Assembly: GCA_025210295.1 (NCBI GenBank)
Contig: JAOASC010000017.1
Location: 1 to 64,000, forward strand
DNA from: Flavobacteriales bacterium
GTDB taxonomy: Bacteria > Bacteroidota > Bacteroidia > Flavobacteriales_D > Parvicellaceae
DNA: 64,000 bases
Direction: 5' to 3'
The translations under genes and the position numbers were made by a program. The notes beneath the pieces are model-generated. The model did not search any database. It was not told the DNA's origin and saw only the letters and a program-made list of their open reading frames with translations. Below, piece after piece: positions 27,358 to 35,689 of this stretch (positions within the stretch are counted from its first letter, which is position 1; each line of letters opens with the position of its first letter).

Positions 27358-28212
27358 ATGGAACACGTACAAAAACAAAGAGTTAGAGAGGATTTAAAAA
27401 ACTTTATTAATCAATCAGGTTCGCAGAATAAAGCTGCCAACAGATTGAAAGGAGTAAGTGCAGCAACGTTATCACAAATAGTAAATGATAATTGGGAGTT
27501 AATTAATGATTCCATGTGGAATAAAATAGCTGCTCAAATTCAAAGCCAAAAGAAACCATGGCAATTTGCTATGACTAAAGATGCCCAAACATTGTTTCAT
27601 GTTTTTGATGATGCTAAACAACATAATCTAGTTATATCAATTGTTGGTTCAGAAGGTACAGGAAAATCAGAAAGCGCCAAAAGATTTACTCAAGACAATA
27701 AAGATGTCTATTTGTTGAACTGTAACGAGTACTGGGATAGAAGATGGTTTTTAAAAGAGTTATTAAAAGCTATGGGAAAAGACCCTGCTGGTATGGTGAT
27801 GGCAGAAATGATGGAAGTAGCTGTCCTTACTTTAGAGGGAAAAGATTGTCCACAAATCATATTAGATGAAGCGGATAAATTAAGGGATCAGGTATTTTAT
27901 TTCTTCATTACATTATACAATAGACTTCAAGATAAATGCTCTATTGTGCTAATGGCAACTCAATACCTTCAAAAGAGAATTAAGCGAGGACTGTCATTAA
28001 ATAAAAAAGGGTATCGTGAGATTTATTCGAGACTAGGAAAACGTTTTATTGAATTAGATGGGGTCAATTTTACTGATGTTGTGATGATCTGTCAAGCTAA
28101 TCAAGTGGAAAATAAAACCATAATAAAGCAGATTTATGATGATTGTGATAACGATATAAGGAGAGTAAAAAGAAAGATTCACGCATATAAAAGGTCATTA
28201 CAAATGAATTAA
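27358..28212 (+). CDS. MuB-type AAA+ ATPase, transposition target-selection protein
   Basis: A 284-residue protein. An N-terminal HTH (about 15-60, SQNKAANRLKGVSAATLSQIV) precedes a P-loop ATPase with Walker A GSEGTGKS (97-104) and Walker B IILDEAD (167-173). MuB binds target DNA as ATP filaments, activates MuA and gives target immunity. It starts 3 bp after the MuA stop, which suggests coupled expression. The HTH-AAA arrangement and length match MuB (312) reasonably. Confidence 0.92.
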   Translation: MEHVQKQRVREDLKNFINQSGSQNKAANRLKGVSAATLSQIVNDNWELINDSMWNKIAAQIQSQKKPWQFAMTKDAQTLFHVFDDAKQHNLVISIVGSEGTGKSESAKRFTQDNKDVYLLNCNEYWDRRWFLKELLKAMGKDPAGMVMAEMMEVAVLTLEGKDCPQIILDEADKLRDQVFYFFITLYNRLQDKCSIVLMATQYLQKRIKRGLSLNKKGYREIYSRLGKRFIELDGVNFTDVVMICQANQVENKTIIKQIYDDCDNDIRRVKRKIHAYKRSLQMN

Positions 28213-28214
28213 TT

Positions 28215-28646
28215 ATGAGTGAATTAAAGTATAAATATCATCCTGTAATTCCTGATTTAAAAATCTCTGAAGATGGAACCTCCATTATATGGAAAGATGC
28301 CCCTGTTTTAATCAGAAACTACACAAAAAACGGAAAGGTCTATCCAAGGGTAAATATTATCGGACGAACATTTATGGTTTCACGATTAGTTTGCTACACT
28401 TTCAATGGTCCACCTCCTGAAAATGAAAGCATAGTAAAACACATTCACGGAGATAGCAACCACTATAAAAACTTAATGTGGGAATTATCAGGAAGTAATA
28501 ATCCGCTTATTCAGCGGAAGATGTCAGAAAAAGATAAAATCGAAGCCGCAAGGCTATTAAAAAAAGGAAAAACAAAGAAAGCTGTAGCAGAACAATTCAA
28601 AGTCAGCATTAGCACAATTAAAAGATTAAAAAGAGTTTATACATGA
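28215..28646 (+). CDS. HNH-like nuclease with C-terminal HTH
   Basis: A 143-residue protein. Residues about 40-95 resemble the HNH_3 fold found in phage homing-type nucleases (VSRLVCYTFNGPPPENESIV, then KHIHGDSNHYKNLMWE). His and Asn ligands are visible, but the first His of a typical VNHIDG is replaced in context by VKHIHG. Residues 100-143 form a resolvase-like HTH (TKKAVAEQFKVSISTIKRL). It could cut or merely bind DNA. It lies 2 bp after MuB and overlaps the next gene by 4 bp. Confidence 0.65.
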   Translation: MSELKYKYHPVIPDLKISEDGTSIIWKDAPVLIRNYTKNGKVYPRVNIIGRTFMVSRLVCYTFNGPPPENESIVKHIHGDSNHYKNLMWELSGSNNPLIQRKMSEKDKIEAARLLKKGKTKKAVAEQFKVSISTIKRLKRVYT

Positions 28647-29260
28647 AAAGAGCCGTAAGCATATCAGAATTATACACAACCAATTTTAAGGTGTTGGATT
28701 TCCAAGGTGATTGGGATGCTTGCATTGGCAAACCTGAATTAGCAGGAAGCTGGTTAATTTGGGGAAAGTCAGGAAACGGTAAAACACGTTTCACACTTCA
28801 ATTATGCAAATACCTTACTCAGTTTGGTAAAGTAGCTTACAACTCTTTAGAAGAAGGTGCTAGTTTATCTATGAGAAAAGCATTTGTTGAAACAGGGATG
28901 GAAGAAGTAAAGCGCCGAATTGTTTTACTAGACCAAGAACCAATCAGCGATTTAATAGAGCGATTGAAAAAACGAAAAAGCCCTGATATCATTGCTATTG
29001 ATAGTGTTCAATATACAGGTATGAATTACGATACCTACAGAGAATTAAGAAAAACATTTCCTAAAAAGTTATTTATCCTGATTTCTCATGCTGATGGAAA
29101 AGAGCCTTCAGGTAGAGTTGCAAAGTCTATCCGATTCGATGCCTTTGTTAAAATATGGGTAGAGGGATATAAAGCTTTTCCAACAAGCAGATATGGTGGA
29201 GGTCAACCATATACTGTCTGGCAACAAGGAGCGGATAAATACTGGAGTGAAAAAAAATAA
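28643..29260 (+). CDS. RecA-like P-loop ATPase of the early region
   Basis: A 205-residue ATPase with Walker A WGKSGNGKT (40-48) and Walker B IIAIDSVQY (Asp120). This is the fold of RecA, RadA and DnaB cores without extra domains. It overlaps the HNH gene by 4 bp (ATGA), showing translational coupling. It may help replication or recombination during transposition. No Mu counterpart is obvious. Confidence 0.75.
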   Translation: MKRAVSISELYTTNFKVLDFQGDWDACIGKPELAGSWLIWGKSGNGKTRFTLQLCKYLTQFGKVAYNSLEEGASLSMRKAFVETGMEEVKRRIVLLDQEPISDLIERLKKRKSPDIIAIDSVQYTGMNYDTYRELRKTFPKKLFILISHADGKEPSGRVAKSIRFDAFVKIWVEGYKAFPTSRYGGGQPYTVWQQGADKYWSEKK

Positions 29261-29267
29261 CAAAACT

Positions 29268-29504
29268 ATGCCTGCAATATTAATCGGAGAATATTATAAA
29301 CACAATGATGCAATTTTTAAAGCTGTTGTGTCTCACAATGGAAAGAAAAAATTAAAAGAAGTTTTAGCCTTTAATTCTGTTTCTAACAAATGGGGGAAAG
29401 GATCAGGGTTAGCTATCTCAACAAACTTTTTTAAAAGAGAGCTTGAAAACATGATTCACCTGTCAGAAAACGAATTTAAACAACATAAAAACAATGAGTT
29501 ATAA
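29268..29504 (+). CDS. Small early phage protein, unknown
   Basis: A 78-residue protein if the ATG at 29268 is used; an upstream start would overlap the ATPase by 68 bp. It is basic (GKKKLKEVL, TNFFKREL) and begins with MPAILIGEYYKHNDAIF. No family is recognised. Confidence 0.6.
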   Translation: MPAILIGEYYKHNDAIFKAVVSHNGKKKLKEVLAFNSVSNKWGKGSGLAISTNFFKRELENMIHLSENEFKQHKNNEL

Positions 29505-29548
29505 GAATTACCAACCAAACAAAATAATTTACAATCTAACCTGTCCTT

Positions 29549-29938
29549 ATGAAACCAAAGAAATTAACAAGAGCCAAGAAAAGACAAGCAATATACGCAC
29601 ACAATCAACAGTCTATCCTACAAAGAAAGGTACTTACAGAAAACCAATACAATGACCTTTTTTTGGATTCAGGACGAAAGTTTTTAGAAACATTATATCC
29701 TGAAGATGACCAAAAATATCAAAAGCTATTCAATCACTTTTATGGGTGTAGAAACTTTTGGAAATGGTGGTTAAAAAAATGGAAGGACTGGGAAAATCAA
29801 TTGCTAATTGATGTCGAAAGTTGTGAGGTACCACTCAATGATGAAGTTTATAAAGAATCAATGCTTCCTATCATTTATGATTATCGAACTGAAACAAACT
29901 TTTTGGATTATATAAAACTTTTACACTATGCCTTATGA
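29549..29938 (+). CDS. Early phage protein, unknown
   Basis: A 129-residue protein with a basic start (KKLTRAKKRQAIYAHN) and tryptophan-rich middle (FWKWWLKKWKDWENQ). It overlaps the next gene by 11 bp. No family recognised. Confidence 0.65.
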   Translation: MKPKKLTRAKKRQAIYAHNQQSILQRKVLTENQYNDLFLDSGRKFLETLYPEDDQKYQKLFNHFYGCRNFWKWWLKKWKDWENQLLIDVESCEVPLNDEVYKESMLPIIYDYRTETNFLDYIKLLHYAL

Positions 29939-30197
29939 CAAAAAGAAATCATCCTACAGACAAGAACTGGAGTACCGAAAAAAGGAGTTGATAAAACAAA
30001 TAAAGCAATTAGAAAAAGAAGTTTTAAACCCTCCAAATAAAATAACAGATGAGTGGATGAAAGAATATGAACAATTAAACCTTTTAAAAGTCAATTTAAT
30101 GACAGTTAAAAACCATTTAACTCACCTTAGTATTAATCATTCAGGACTAATCGAAGTAACATTTAACAACAGCCTATTTAAAAATAACAGACAATGA
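29928..30197 (+). CDS. Small coiled-coil early protein
   Basis: An 89-residue, strongly charged protein. Residues 10-70 look like a coiled coil (LEYRKKELIKQIKQLEKEVL). It overlaps both neighbours by a few bases, as expected in a compact phage operon. Function unknown. Confidence 0.6.
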   Translation: MPYDKKKSSYRQELEYRKKELIKQIKQLEKEVLNPPNKITDEWMKEYEQLNLLKVNLMTVKNHLTHLSINHSGLIEVTFNNSLFKNNRQ

Positions 30198-30823
30198 AAT
30201 TAGTAGCCAAAACACAAAAAACAAGTGATAAACTTTGGTCCGATGAAAGTGGAATGCAAATCCCATCATCAAGAACCACAAAATTAGAACGCTTAATGGA
30301 GCGTAAATCAGGCAAGCTTTTAAAAGATGCTTTGAAGGTGAACGCTCAACTAACCACATTTAAAGATCAAGTGCAAGAAGTATGTAGAGAGGTTTACGAT
30401 TTGTTTATGGAAGAGCATAACAATAAGAAAGATAGAAAAGGGAACTTTACCTGGTACAACTTCGACCGCTCTATCAAAATCCAAAGTAGAGTAAATGAGC
30501 GCATAGAATTTGATGATTTGAACATCATTGCTTGCAAAGATAAATTGGATGAGTTCCTAGATGCTAATGTGGAAAGTAAAGACGATTTCATTAAGCAATT
30601 AGTACTTGATGCATTTGAAACTAGCAGAGGTAAACTCGATGCTAAAAAAGTAATGAGTTTATTACGTTATAAAAGCAAGATTAAAGCTCCTCTATTTCAA
30701 GAAGCTATGGAACTATTAGAAAACAGTATCCGAAGACCTGATTCAAAAACATACTTTCAAATATGGGCTAAAGATAAATCAGGAGAATATCAAAACGTGG
30801 ATTTAAACTTTTCAAGCATTTAA
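30194..30823 (+). CDS. DUF3164-like early protein
   Basis: A 209-residue mostly helical protein that resembles DUF3164, a family typical of Mu-like phage early regions. Recognisable segments are FYDLFMEEHN-like VYDLFMEEHNNKKDRKG, FDRSIKIQSRV and GKLDAKKVMSLLRY. Its biochemical role is unknown. It overlaps the previous gene by 4 bp. Confidence 0.75.
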   Translation: MKLVAKTQKTSDKLWSDESGMQIPSSRTTKLERLMERKSGKLLKDALKVNAQLTTFKDQVQEVCREVYDLFMEEHNNKKDRKGNFTWYNFDRSIKIQSRVNERIEFDDLNIIACKDKLDEFLDANVESKDDFIKQLVLDAFETSRGKLDAKKVMSLLRYKSKIKAPLFQEAMELLENSIRRPDSKTYFQIWAKDKSGEYQNVDLNFSSI

Positions 30824-30825
30824 TT

Positions 30826-30984
30826 ATGAAGTCAATATCTACTCCAACCATTGAAAAGATGATAGCGGTTATTAAAACCATATTAGAGCAAAGCAAAGAC
30901 AATCCCGAAATGGTAAAATCAATATTTGGCTTTGCCATTGTTCAATCTTGTAACGAAATAGAAGAAGAATTAAAAACGAAATAA
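30826..30984 (+). CDS. Tiny early phage protein
   Basis: A 52-residue open frame (MKSISTPTIEKMIAVIKTIL...) starts 2 bp after the DUF3164 stop, with phage-like spacing and an amphipathic helical composition. Function unknown. Confidence 0.55.
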   Translation: MKSISTPTIEKMIAVIKTILEQSKDNPEMVKSIFGFAIVQSCNEIEEELKTK

Positions 30985-30987
30985 CTT

Positions 30988-31398
30988 TTACAATGCGAGA
31001 ATTGACAAGCAAGCAACAGCAACCAAAAATGAAGTTAATGAAACGTATTCACAAAGCTTATACATCCATTCGTATTTGGCTGAAATATATCGATTTTCTT
31101 CACTTTCTACGTGGAGGAGATTACGTGCTATTTGTTCCGCAGCATCTTTGCGAAGAGTGCGAATTTGAACTATCAAAATGTATAAGCCAAGGGTTGCAAA
31201 AACAATGGATACCAATAATAATAGAATTAGAGCTTGGTGAAGACAAATGTTGTGAGCATGTAAATTCGACAATGAAGTATATACAGCAAGAACTGCACTT
31301 GAAACAACCACAATGTGTTTCAGGAACTCGGTCTTCATCTCGTGATGTTTAACCATCAGCTCAGTTAATTGCTTCTTGTACTCTTCGTAATTGCTCAT
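30988..31398 (-). CDS. Antisense membrane protein inside the early operon (moron candidate)
   Basis: A 136-residue protein on the minus strand within an otherwise rightward operon. It has a charged start (MSNYEEYKKQLTELMVKHHEMKTEF), about three membrane helices (near 28-48, 55-78, 115-135) and a basic connecting loop. Opposite orientation and membrane location fit a lysogeny-expressed moron, for example a superinfection-exclusion protein. That role is inferred from position only. The plus-strand frame over the same bases looks like its shadow. Confidence 0.65.
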   Translation of the reverse strand: MSNYEEYKKQLTELMVKHHEMKTEFLKHIVVVSSAVLAVYTSLSNLHAHNICLHQALILLLLVSIVFATLGLYILIVQIRTLRKDAAEQIARNLLHVESEENRYISAKYEWMYKLCEYVSLTSFLVAVACLSILAL

Positions 31399-31456
31399 AA
31401 TATCAAAATTTTTGAGCCTAAAAATATAAACTAAATATTAATAAACAATCAAAAAC

Positions 31457-31672
31457 ATGAACCATCCAAACGAACCATTAGGAGAAAAGAAACTAATTGA
31501 ATTAGGATTACGCCATAAGCCATTTAGAATCAATAGAAAGGTATTTTCTAAAACTAAAGCCGAAAAGTTATTACTAAAGGATATAAGAAAAGCGCACAAC
31601 TATTTATTAAGGTCCAATGGCTTTAACCCTAAAAAGCAGATGAATGTTCCTGGTATTAATCTAACTAGCTAA
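31457..31672 (+). CDS. Small basic early protein
   Basis: A 71-residue lysine-rich protein (GEKKLIELGLRHKPFRINRKVF). Operon position and spacing support it as a gene. No family recognised. Confidence 0.55.
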   Translation: MNHPNEPLGEKKLIELGLRHKPFRINRKVFSKTKAEKLLLKDIRKAHNYLLRSNGFNPKKQMNVPGINLTS

Positions 31673-31674
31673 AG

Positions 31675-31803
31675 ATGAAACTTTCTGAATTAGAAAAGAA
31701 AAAGAAGTTTCATAAAAAGAAATTTAAATTTTACTCAAAAAAAATCAAGGAGATTAATGATACTAATTCTCAAATAGGATTTAAGTACTCAAAAAGACAA
31801 TGA
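31675..31803 (+). CDS. Tiny lysine-rich protein
   Basis: A 42-residue frame (MKLSELEKKKKFHKKKFKFY...) starts 2 bp after the previous stop. Its TGA overlaps the ATG of the next gene (ATGA, 31800-31803), which favours a real coupled gene. Confidence 0.5.
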   Translation: MKLSELEKKKKFHKKKFKFYSKKIKEINDTNSQIGFKYSKRQ

Positions 31804-32207
31804 TTAGTTATAAACCATATTTCGCAATTGAAAAGAGGATTAAAAGCTTCGGTGTAGAGGTACACCGAAGTGATTTGATCCACTCGTTTACAGAAGGCAA
31901 AAAAGACAGCTTAAAAGCATTAAATGAAACTGAATACAAAGAGTTTCTAAAATGGCTAAAGAGTAGCTTTAACTTAAACGACAAAAAGCCGTGGGAAGGA
32001 ACACCTGAAGATAAGATGCGAAAAAAAATGATACAGCTGTTTGTTCACGAAATGCATTATACAATGAAAGAGTTAAACGATTGGTGTATTAAATATGGCT
32101 GCTATCACAAACCGTTAAATGCTCATAACAAACAGGAACTTACTAAAATCTTATCAATTGCTAAAGAAAAAGTTTACCCTAATTATATGAAAAACGTAAC
32201 AAGTTGA
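31800..32207 (+). CDS. GemA-like (DUF1018) regulatory protein
   Basis: A 135-residue helical protein. The segment MRKKMIQLFVHEMHYTMKELNDWCIKYGCYHKPLNAHN (quoted in parts: MRKKMIQLFVHEMHYT, LNDWCIKYGCYHKPL) and the C-terminal helix KQELTKILSIAKEKV resemble Mu gp16/GemA proteins. In Mu these modulate host gene expression and DNA gyrase. Position in the middle region is as in Mu. The family match is moderate. Confidence 0.65.
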   Translation: MISYKPYFAIEKRIKSFGVEVHRSDLIHSFTEGKKDSLKALNETEYKEFLKWLKSSFNLNDKKPWEGTPEDKMRKKMIQLFVHEMHYTMKELNDWCIKYGCYHKPLNAHNKQELTKILSIAKEKVYPNYMKNVTS

Positions 32208-32210
32208 AAT

Positions 32211-32405
32211 ATGCCTATACCACAAACAACAATAGTAAACTACTACACAGATAAAGATGATAGCTTTCAAATTACTTACATAAATGGATATCTATTATCT
32301 ATCAACTTATATACTGCTGACATGATTGATTGGGACGGTTTAAAACACGGCATCCCTTTTTATGAAGAAGATATTAACCTTGAATTATTTCACAAACAGA
32401 AATGA
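32211..32405 (+). CDS. Small phage protein, unknown
   Basis: A 64-residue acidic protein, probably beta-rich (DSFQITYINGYLLSINLY). It resembles the start of the next gene in layout (short beta strand pairs followed by IPF-E), hinting at an old duplication. It overlaps that gene by 4 bp. Confidence 0.55.
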   Translation: MPIPQTTIVNYYTDKDDSFQITYINGYLLSINLYTADMIDWDGLKHGIPFYEEDINLELFHKQK

Positions 32406-32974
32406 AACTAACAAATAAATACATACTAACATTTACAACTGCTAAAACTCAATGTTTGGTTACTTATTACAATGGTCAATTCAAAAGATTAGAGTATAAA
32501 AAAGGTGGAATGTCGAATGAGTTTTGGCAGCATCTAAATAAAGCTATTCCCTTTAACGAAGCTCATATATCTGATGTTGAAAAGCACTTTAAGCAACGTG
32601 TGAAGTTTGATAAGATACTACAAAATAGTTCTAAGAGTTTACACAATCAATTTATGGGAGTTTACATACGTTTTTATGAAAAATTTTCTAATGGTTTAAA
32701 ACCTAAAATAACAAATGTTGAAGGTGCAGCTTTAAAACAAATTATTTCCTATTTGAATGATGTAAGCGCTACTGAAGATGAAGCTTTAGTAGTTTGGAAA
32801 CAAGTTTTTACCTACTGGGAAAGGCTTGATGAATTTTATAAGAACCAAATACAATTAAAACAAATTAATTCCAACTTAAATACAATTTTAATACAAATTA
32901 AAGATGGGAACAGCACTCGTAAAAACCAACAAACAGCCAACAATAATGCAAATGACCTTAGAGAAAAGCTCTAA
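32402..32974 (+). CDS. Middle-region phage protein, unknown
   Basis: A 190-residue protein. Residues 1-55 parallel the preceding small protein (tyrosine-rich strands then KAIPFNEAHI against HGIPFYEEDI). The rest is helical and lysine-rich. It overlaps the next gene by 71 bp in another frame. Confidence 0.6.
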   Translation: MKLTNKYILTFTTAKTQCLVTYYNGQFKRLEYKKGGMSNEFWQHLNKAIPFNEAHISDVEKHFKQRVKFDKILQNSSKSLHNQFMGVYIRFYEKFSNGLKPKITNVEGAALKQIISYLNDVSATEDEALVVWKQVFTYWERLDEFYKNQIQLKQINSNLNTILIQIKDGNSTRKNQQTANNNANDLREKL

Positions 32975-33470
32975 GTTAGATTTGATAAGAAGCTTTAGTA
33001 AACTAACACCTAAATTGATTTTAGAAAACCAATACCCTTCTTTATCAAAATTAAGGAGAACGTATGGTAATCAAAAAGTTGAAACCGTAACTAGAATATT
33101 ATTACATGATCTATCATCTAGTTTAAAAGGTGAGTTGAATAATGATGAAGTTGAAGAAATTAACGTTGAAATCAATAGTGGCTATTTACTTAACTTATCA
33201 TTAGAGGACATATACTACACTCTAAGACAAATAAAAACAGCAAACAATACTAGAAAACTTAGTGTTAGTAAAGTTCTTAATGCAATAGAAAAACAATTTG
33301 AAACAAGAACAACGTTAGGAGCTAAACTCAGCTTAAATAAGCATTTAGCAAATAAACATATAGGTCTTCCTGATACTACAGCAATGGAAAAAGAAAAGAA
33401 GAAACATAAACAGGCAAAAGAGTTTTATCTACTGCAACAAGAAATTATAAAATCAACAACACAAAAATAA
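32904..33470 (+). CDS. Middle-region phage protein, unknown
   Basis: A 188-residue helical protein with SKLRRTYGNQKVETVTRILL and a long lysine-rich C-terminal tail. The first ATG (32904) lies 71 bp inside the previous gene; ATGs at 32946 and 32952 would shorten the overlap to 23-29 bp and are also plausible. No family is recognised with confidence. Confidence 0.6.
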   Translation: MGTALVKTNKQPTIMQMTLEKSSKLDLIRSFSKLTPKLILENQYPSLSKLRRTYGNQKVETVTRILLHDLSSSLKGELNNDEVEEINVEINSGYLLNLSLEDIYYTLRQIKTANNTRKLSVSKVLNAIEKQFETRTTLGAKLSLNKHLANKHIGLPDTTAMEKEKKKHKQAKEFYLLQQEIIKSTTQK

Positions 33471-33477
33471 ATCAGTA

Positions 33478-33669
33478 ATGGCGAGAGACAAGAAATTAAT
33501 GAAATTAAGAGATAAGAAGATTGAAAGCTTATACAATTTTTGGCGTTCTAAGAAAATCAACGGTAAGCAAATGTACACACACGAAGCAATATTGGAGAAG
33601 ATTGCTGAAAAAGTGTTTCTAGCACCAAAAACAATCGATAACATTTTAAGTGGACGCAATAAAAAGTAA
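33478..33669 (+). CDS. Small HTH protein, possible middle/late activator
   Basis: A 63-residue basic protein. Residues 30-58 look like a helix-turn-helix (HEAILEKIAEKVFLAPKTIDNILSG). The position near the end of the early block is where Mu encodes Mor and C activators, but it is much shorter than Mor (129). DNA binding is likely; the activator role is a guess. Confidence 0.55.
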   Translation: MARDKKLMKLRDKKIESLYNFWRSKKINGKQMYTHEAILEKIAEKVFLAPKTIDNILSGRNKK

Positions 33670-33673
33670 AACA

Positions 33674-33838
33674 ATGAAAATATTTTTATTAATATACCTA
33701 ATTGGTTACATCATAACTATAGTATGGATTTGGAGATACTATGCAAAAAACGAAAAGTTAAGTGCATTAATTATATCAGTTACTTATCCCTTTGCTTTTC
33801 TAATCCTATTATTTGACTTGATCATAAATAGAAAATGA
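33674..33838 (+). CDS. Small two-helix membrane protein
   Basis: A 54-residue protein from the ATG at 33674. Two hydrophobic helices (IFLLIYLIGYIITIVWIW and ALIISVTYPFAFLILLF) are separated by a charged turn. Size and topology fit a holin-like protein, but it is far from the amidase, so function is open. Confidence 0.55.
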   Translation: MKIFLLIYLIGYIITIVWIWRYYAKNEKLSALIISVTYPFAFLILLFDLIINRK

Positions 33839-33850
33839 GTTAATTAAAGT

Positions 33851-34630
33851 ATGATGTTTAGACGTTTAGGAAATAAAAGCAAATATGCAAAGGAAATAAT
33901 ATCAAAATTTCCAAGTCATAAAGTCTATTATGAGTTGTTTATGGGGAGTGGCTCTATTTTTTTTCAAAAGCCAAAATCACAATACAGTATATTGAATGAT
34001 TTAGATTCTGATGTTTTCAATCTATTTATTATTATAAAAGATTCTTACCAGCAATTGTTATTGTTATTAAAAGTAACTCCAGTTAATGAAGAACTTTTTT
34101 ACTATTGGAAAAAAAACAAAGAATCAGATCCAGTGAAACAAGCATTAAGATTCCTTTATTTATCTTCATTTTCCTACTTAGGGAAATCTGATACATTTAG
34201 ATTATTACATAGTGATTGTTCGTATAAAGAAAAGCTGGAGAAGTTAATTCTTTTTTCTTCAGAACAATTAAAAAATACAATGGTAAGGAATAAGGATTTT
34301 AGGTTTTTTTTTAGTGATATTTATGTAAGTGATAAACATATTGGAAAAGCAGACAGATTTATTTATGCTGACCCTCCTTATTTAGAAACAGAAAACAACT
34401 ACAACACACCTCTCTGGACAAAGAAAGATAGTTTTGATTTATTTAATACTCTTCAAGAGACAGGTATGAGGTTTGCTATGAGTGAATTTAGACACCCTTT
34501 TATTTTAGAAGAAGCATCCAAAAGGAAACTAAACATCATATCTATAAAGGAGCGTAGAAATATTAAGAATAGAAAAACTGAGATTCTTATAACAAATTAT
34601 AACAGCCGTCAATACGAACTATTTAAATAG
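33851..34630 (+). CDS. DNA adenine methyltransferase, D12 class (first of two)
   Basis: A 259-residue Dam-like N6-adenine methyltransferase. The SAM motif is YYELFMGSGSIFF (about 28-40) and the catalytic motif is DPPY in IYADPPYLETENNY. No restriction enzyme is adjacent, so it is an orphan methylase. It may shield phage DNA from host restriction or mark replicated DNA. It closes the early/middle operon, and a terminator follows about 100 bp later. Confidence 0.88.
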   Translation: MMFRRLGNKSKYAKEIISKFPSHKVYYELFMGSGSIFFQKPKSQYSILNDLDSDVFNLFIIIKDSYQQLLLLLKVTPVNEELFYYWKKNKESDPVKQALRFLYLSSFSYLGKSDTFRLLHSDCSYKEKLEKLILFSSEQLKNTMVRNKDFRFFFSDIYVSDKHIGKADRFIYADPPYLETENNYNTPLWTKKDSFDLFNTLQETGMRFAMSEFRHPFILEEASKRKLNIISIKERRNIKNRKTEILITNYNSRQYELFK

Positions 34631-34730
34631 TTTCAACTCTGAAACATTTATAATTAAAAACAGCTTTTATGTATCATAAATGAAACATATTTTCGTCAAA
34701 AGAGGAATATATTATAACACAATTAAACTA

Positions 34731-34758
34731 AAGCCTTTCATATTGAAAGGCTTTTTTT
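34731..34758 (+). terminator. Rho-independent terminator ending the early operon
   Basis: AAAGCCTTTCA/TGAAAGGCTTT-type hairpin (stem of about 10 bp, tiny loop) followed by a T7 run, 100 bp after the first methylase. Confidence 0.9.
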
Positions 34759-34784
34759 ATATTTGGAAAAACCCTAAGTAGTTA

Positions 34785-35447
34785 ATGATAAATCATTTAG
34801 TAAAGGCATGGTATCGAGTAGGTTTCATAATTAAACCTGATTTATATGCAGAAAAATTAAAGCAAAGTCCATGGTATTTCAGATTATACCATTCTTACGA
34901 TATAATTAGGCTTAAAAAGTCGTATAAAAAACAGAGAAAAAAGCAAGGGGCAGTTAATACTATGAAAGAAGTTTATCGTACTGTTGACACCTATATGGCT
35001 GATTATATAGAACAAACTCAACCTACAATAACCTGTAAAAAAGGTTGTTCTTTTTGCTGTTCAAAACAAGTAACTGTTTCTGATGACGAAGCTAAGATTA
35101 TACACAATTATATTTTGGAAAATAACTTAAAACTAGATTTTGATAGAGCTCACAGCCAAGCTAGTAATAAGATCAAAACTCCTTTAAAGTTCAAACAATG
35201 TATATTCCTTAATTTGAATACTAATGCATGTAACATATATGAAGTGAGACCTCTTAGTTGTAGAATGTTGTTAGCTTCAAATGACCCTATGTTTTGTTCA
35301 GAGAAGCAAACAAAAGATCAATTATTCTTTATATTACCTAAAATGGAAAACCTTAAAACAGCTATTTGGAACAGCTCTATTGCTGGGATTTTACCTGCTA
35401 TGATTATGAAGCAATTTCTTGATGAAATGGACAAAAAAAATAAATAA
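34785..35447 (+). CDS. YkgJ-type cysteine-cluster protein
   Basis: A 220-residue protein with the cysteine-cluster pattern CKKGCSFCC (about 83-91), then KQCIFLN, NACNIYEVRPLSCRM, as in YkgJ-family proteins thought to bind zinc or iron. The N-terminal 60 residues are basic and aromatic. It lies behind its own terminator and upstream of a small gene, outside core Mu functions. It is probably accessory cargo. Confidence 0.75.
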   Translation: MINHLVKAWYRVGFIIKPDLYAEKLKQSPWYFRLYHSYDIIRLKKSYKKQRKKQGAVNTMKEVYRTVDTYMADYIEQTQPTITCKKGCSFCCSKQVTVSDDEAKIIHNYILENNLKLDFDRAHSQASNKIKTPLKFKQCIFLNLNTNACNIYEVRPLSCRMLLASNDPMFCSEKQTKDQLFFILPKMENLKTAIWNSSIAGILPAMIMKQFLDEMDKKNK

Positions 35448-35455
35448 AATATACT

Positions 35456-35689
35456 ATGTCAGAATACAGCAAGGAATATATAGAAGCAACAGGACTATCC
35501 ATGAAACCTGATTTTTCTTTTCGCAGAGAGTTTAAAAAACTAAAAGAAGGATACACCAAAGGTATAATATGTGAAGGTTTTGGTACAAAAGCAATCGGAA
35601 AGTTTAATGGAGAATTATCAGTTCTATTAATGGATAACGAAGAGACCACCCTTGACAAACTTATCAATAATTATTTAAACCGATCATAA
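35456..35689 (+). CDS. Small accessory protein, unknown
   Basis: A 77-residue acidic protein starting 8 bp after the cysteine-cluster gene. Its end overlaps the convergent minus-strand gene by 19 bp. No family recognised. Confidence 0.5.
   Translation: MSEYSKEYIEATGLSMKPDFSFRREFKKLKEGYTKGIICEGFGTKAIGKFNGELSVLLMDNEETTLDKLINNYLNRS

Noticed and set aside
29193..29267. Longer N-terminus for the 78-residue early protein
   Set aside because: It would overlap the ATPase gene by 68 bp in another frame; the ATG at 29268 fits operon spacing better.
29494..29655. A 53-residue frame starting before the 129-residue early gene
   Set aside because: It overlaps most of the start of the better-supported gene at 29549 in another frame and has low-complexity composition.
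30993..31352. A 119-residue plus-strand frame opposite the membrane protein
   Set aside because: The minus-strand frame has clear membrane helices and natural composition; the plus frame is cysteine- and glutamine-rich with no fold pattern.
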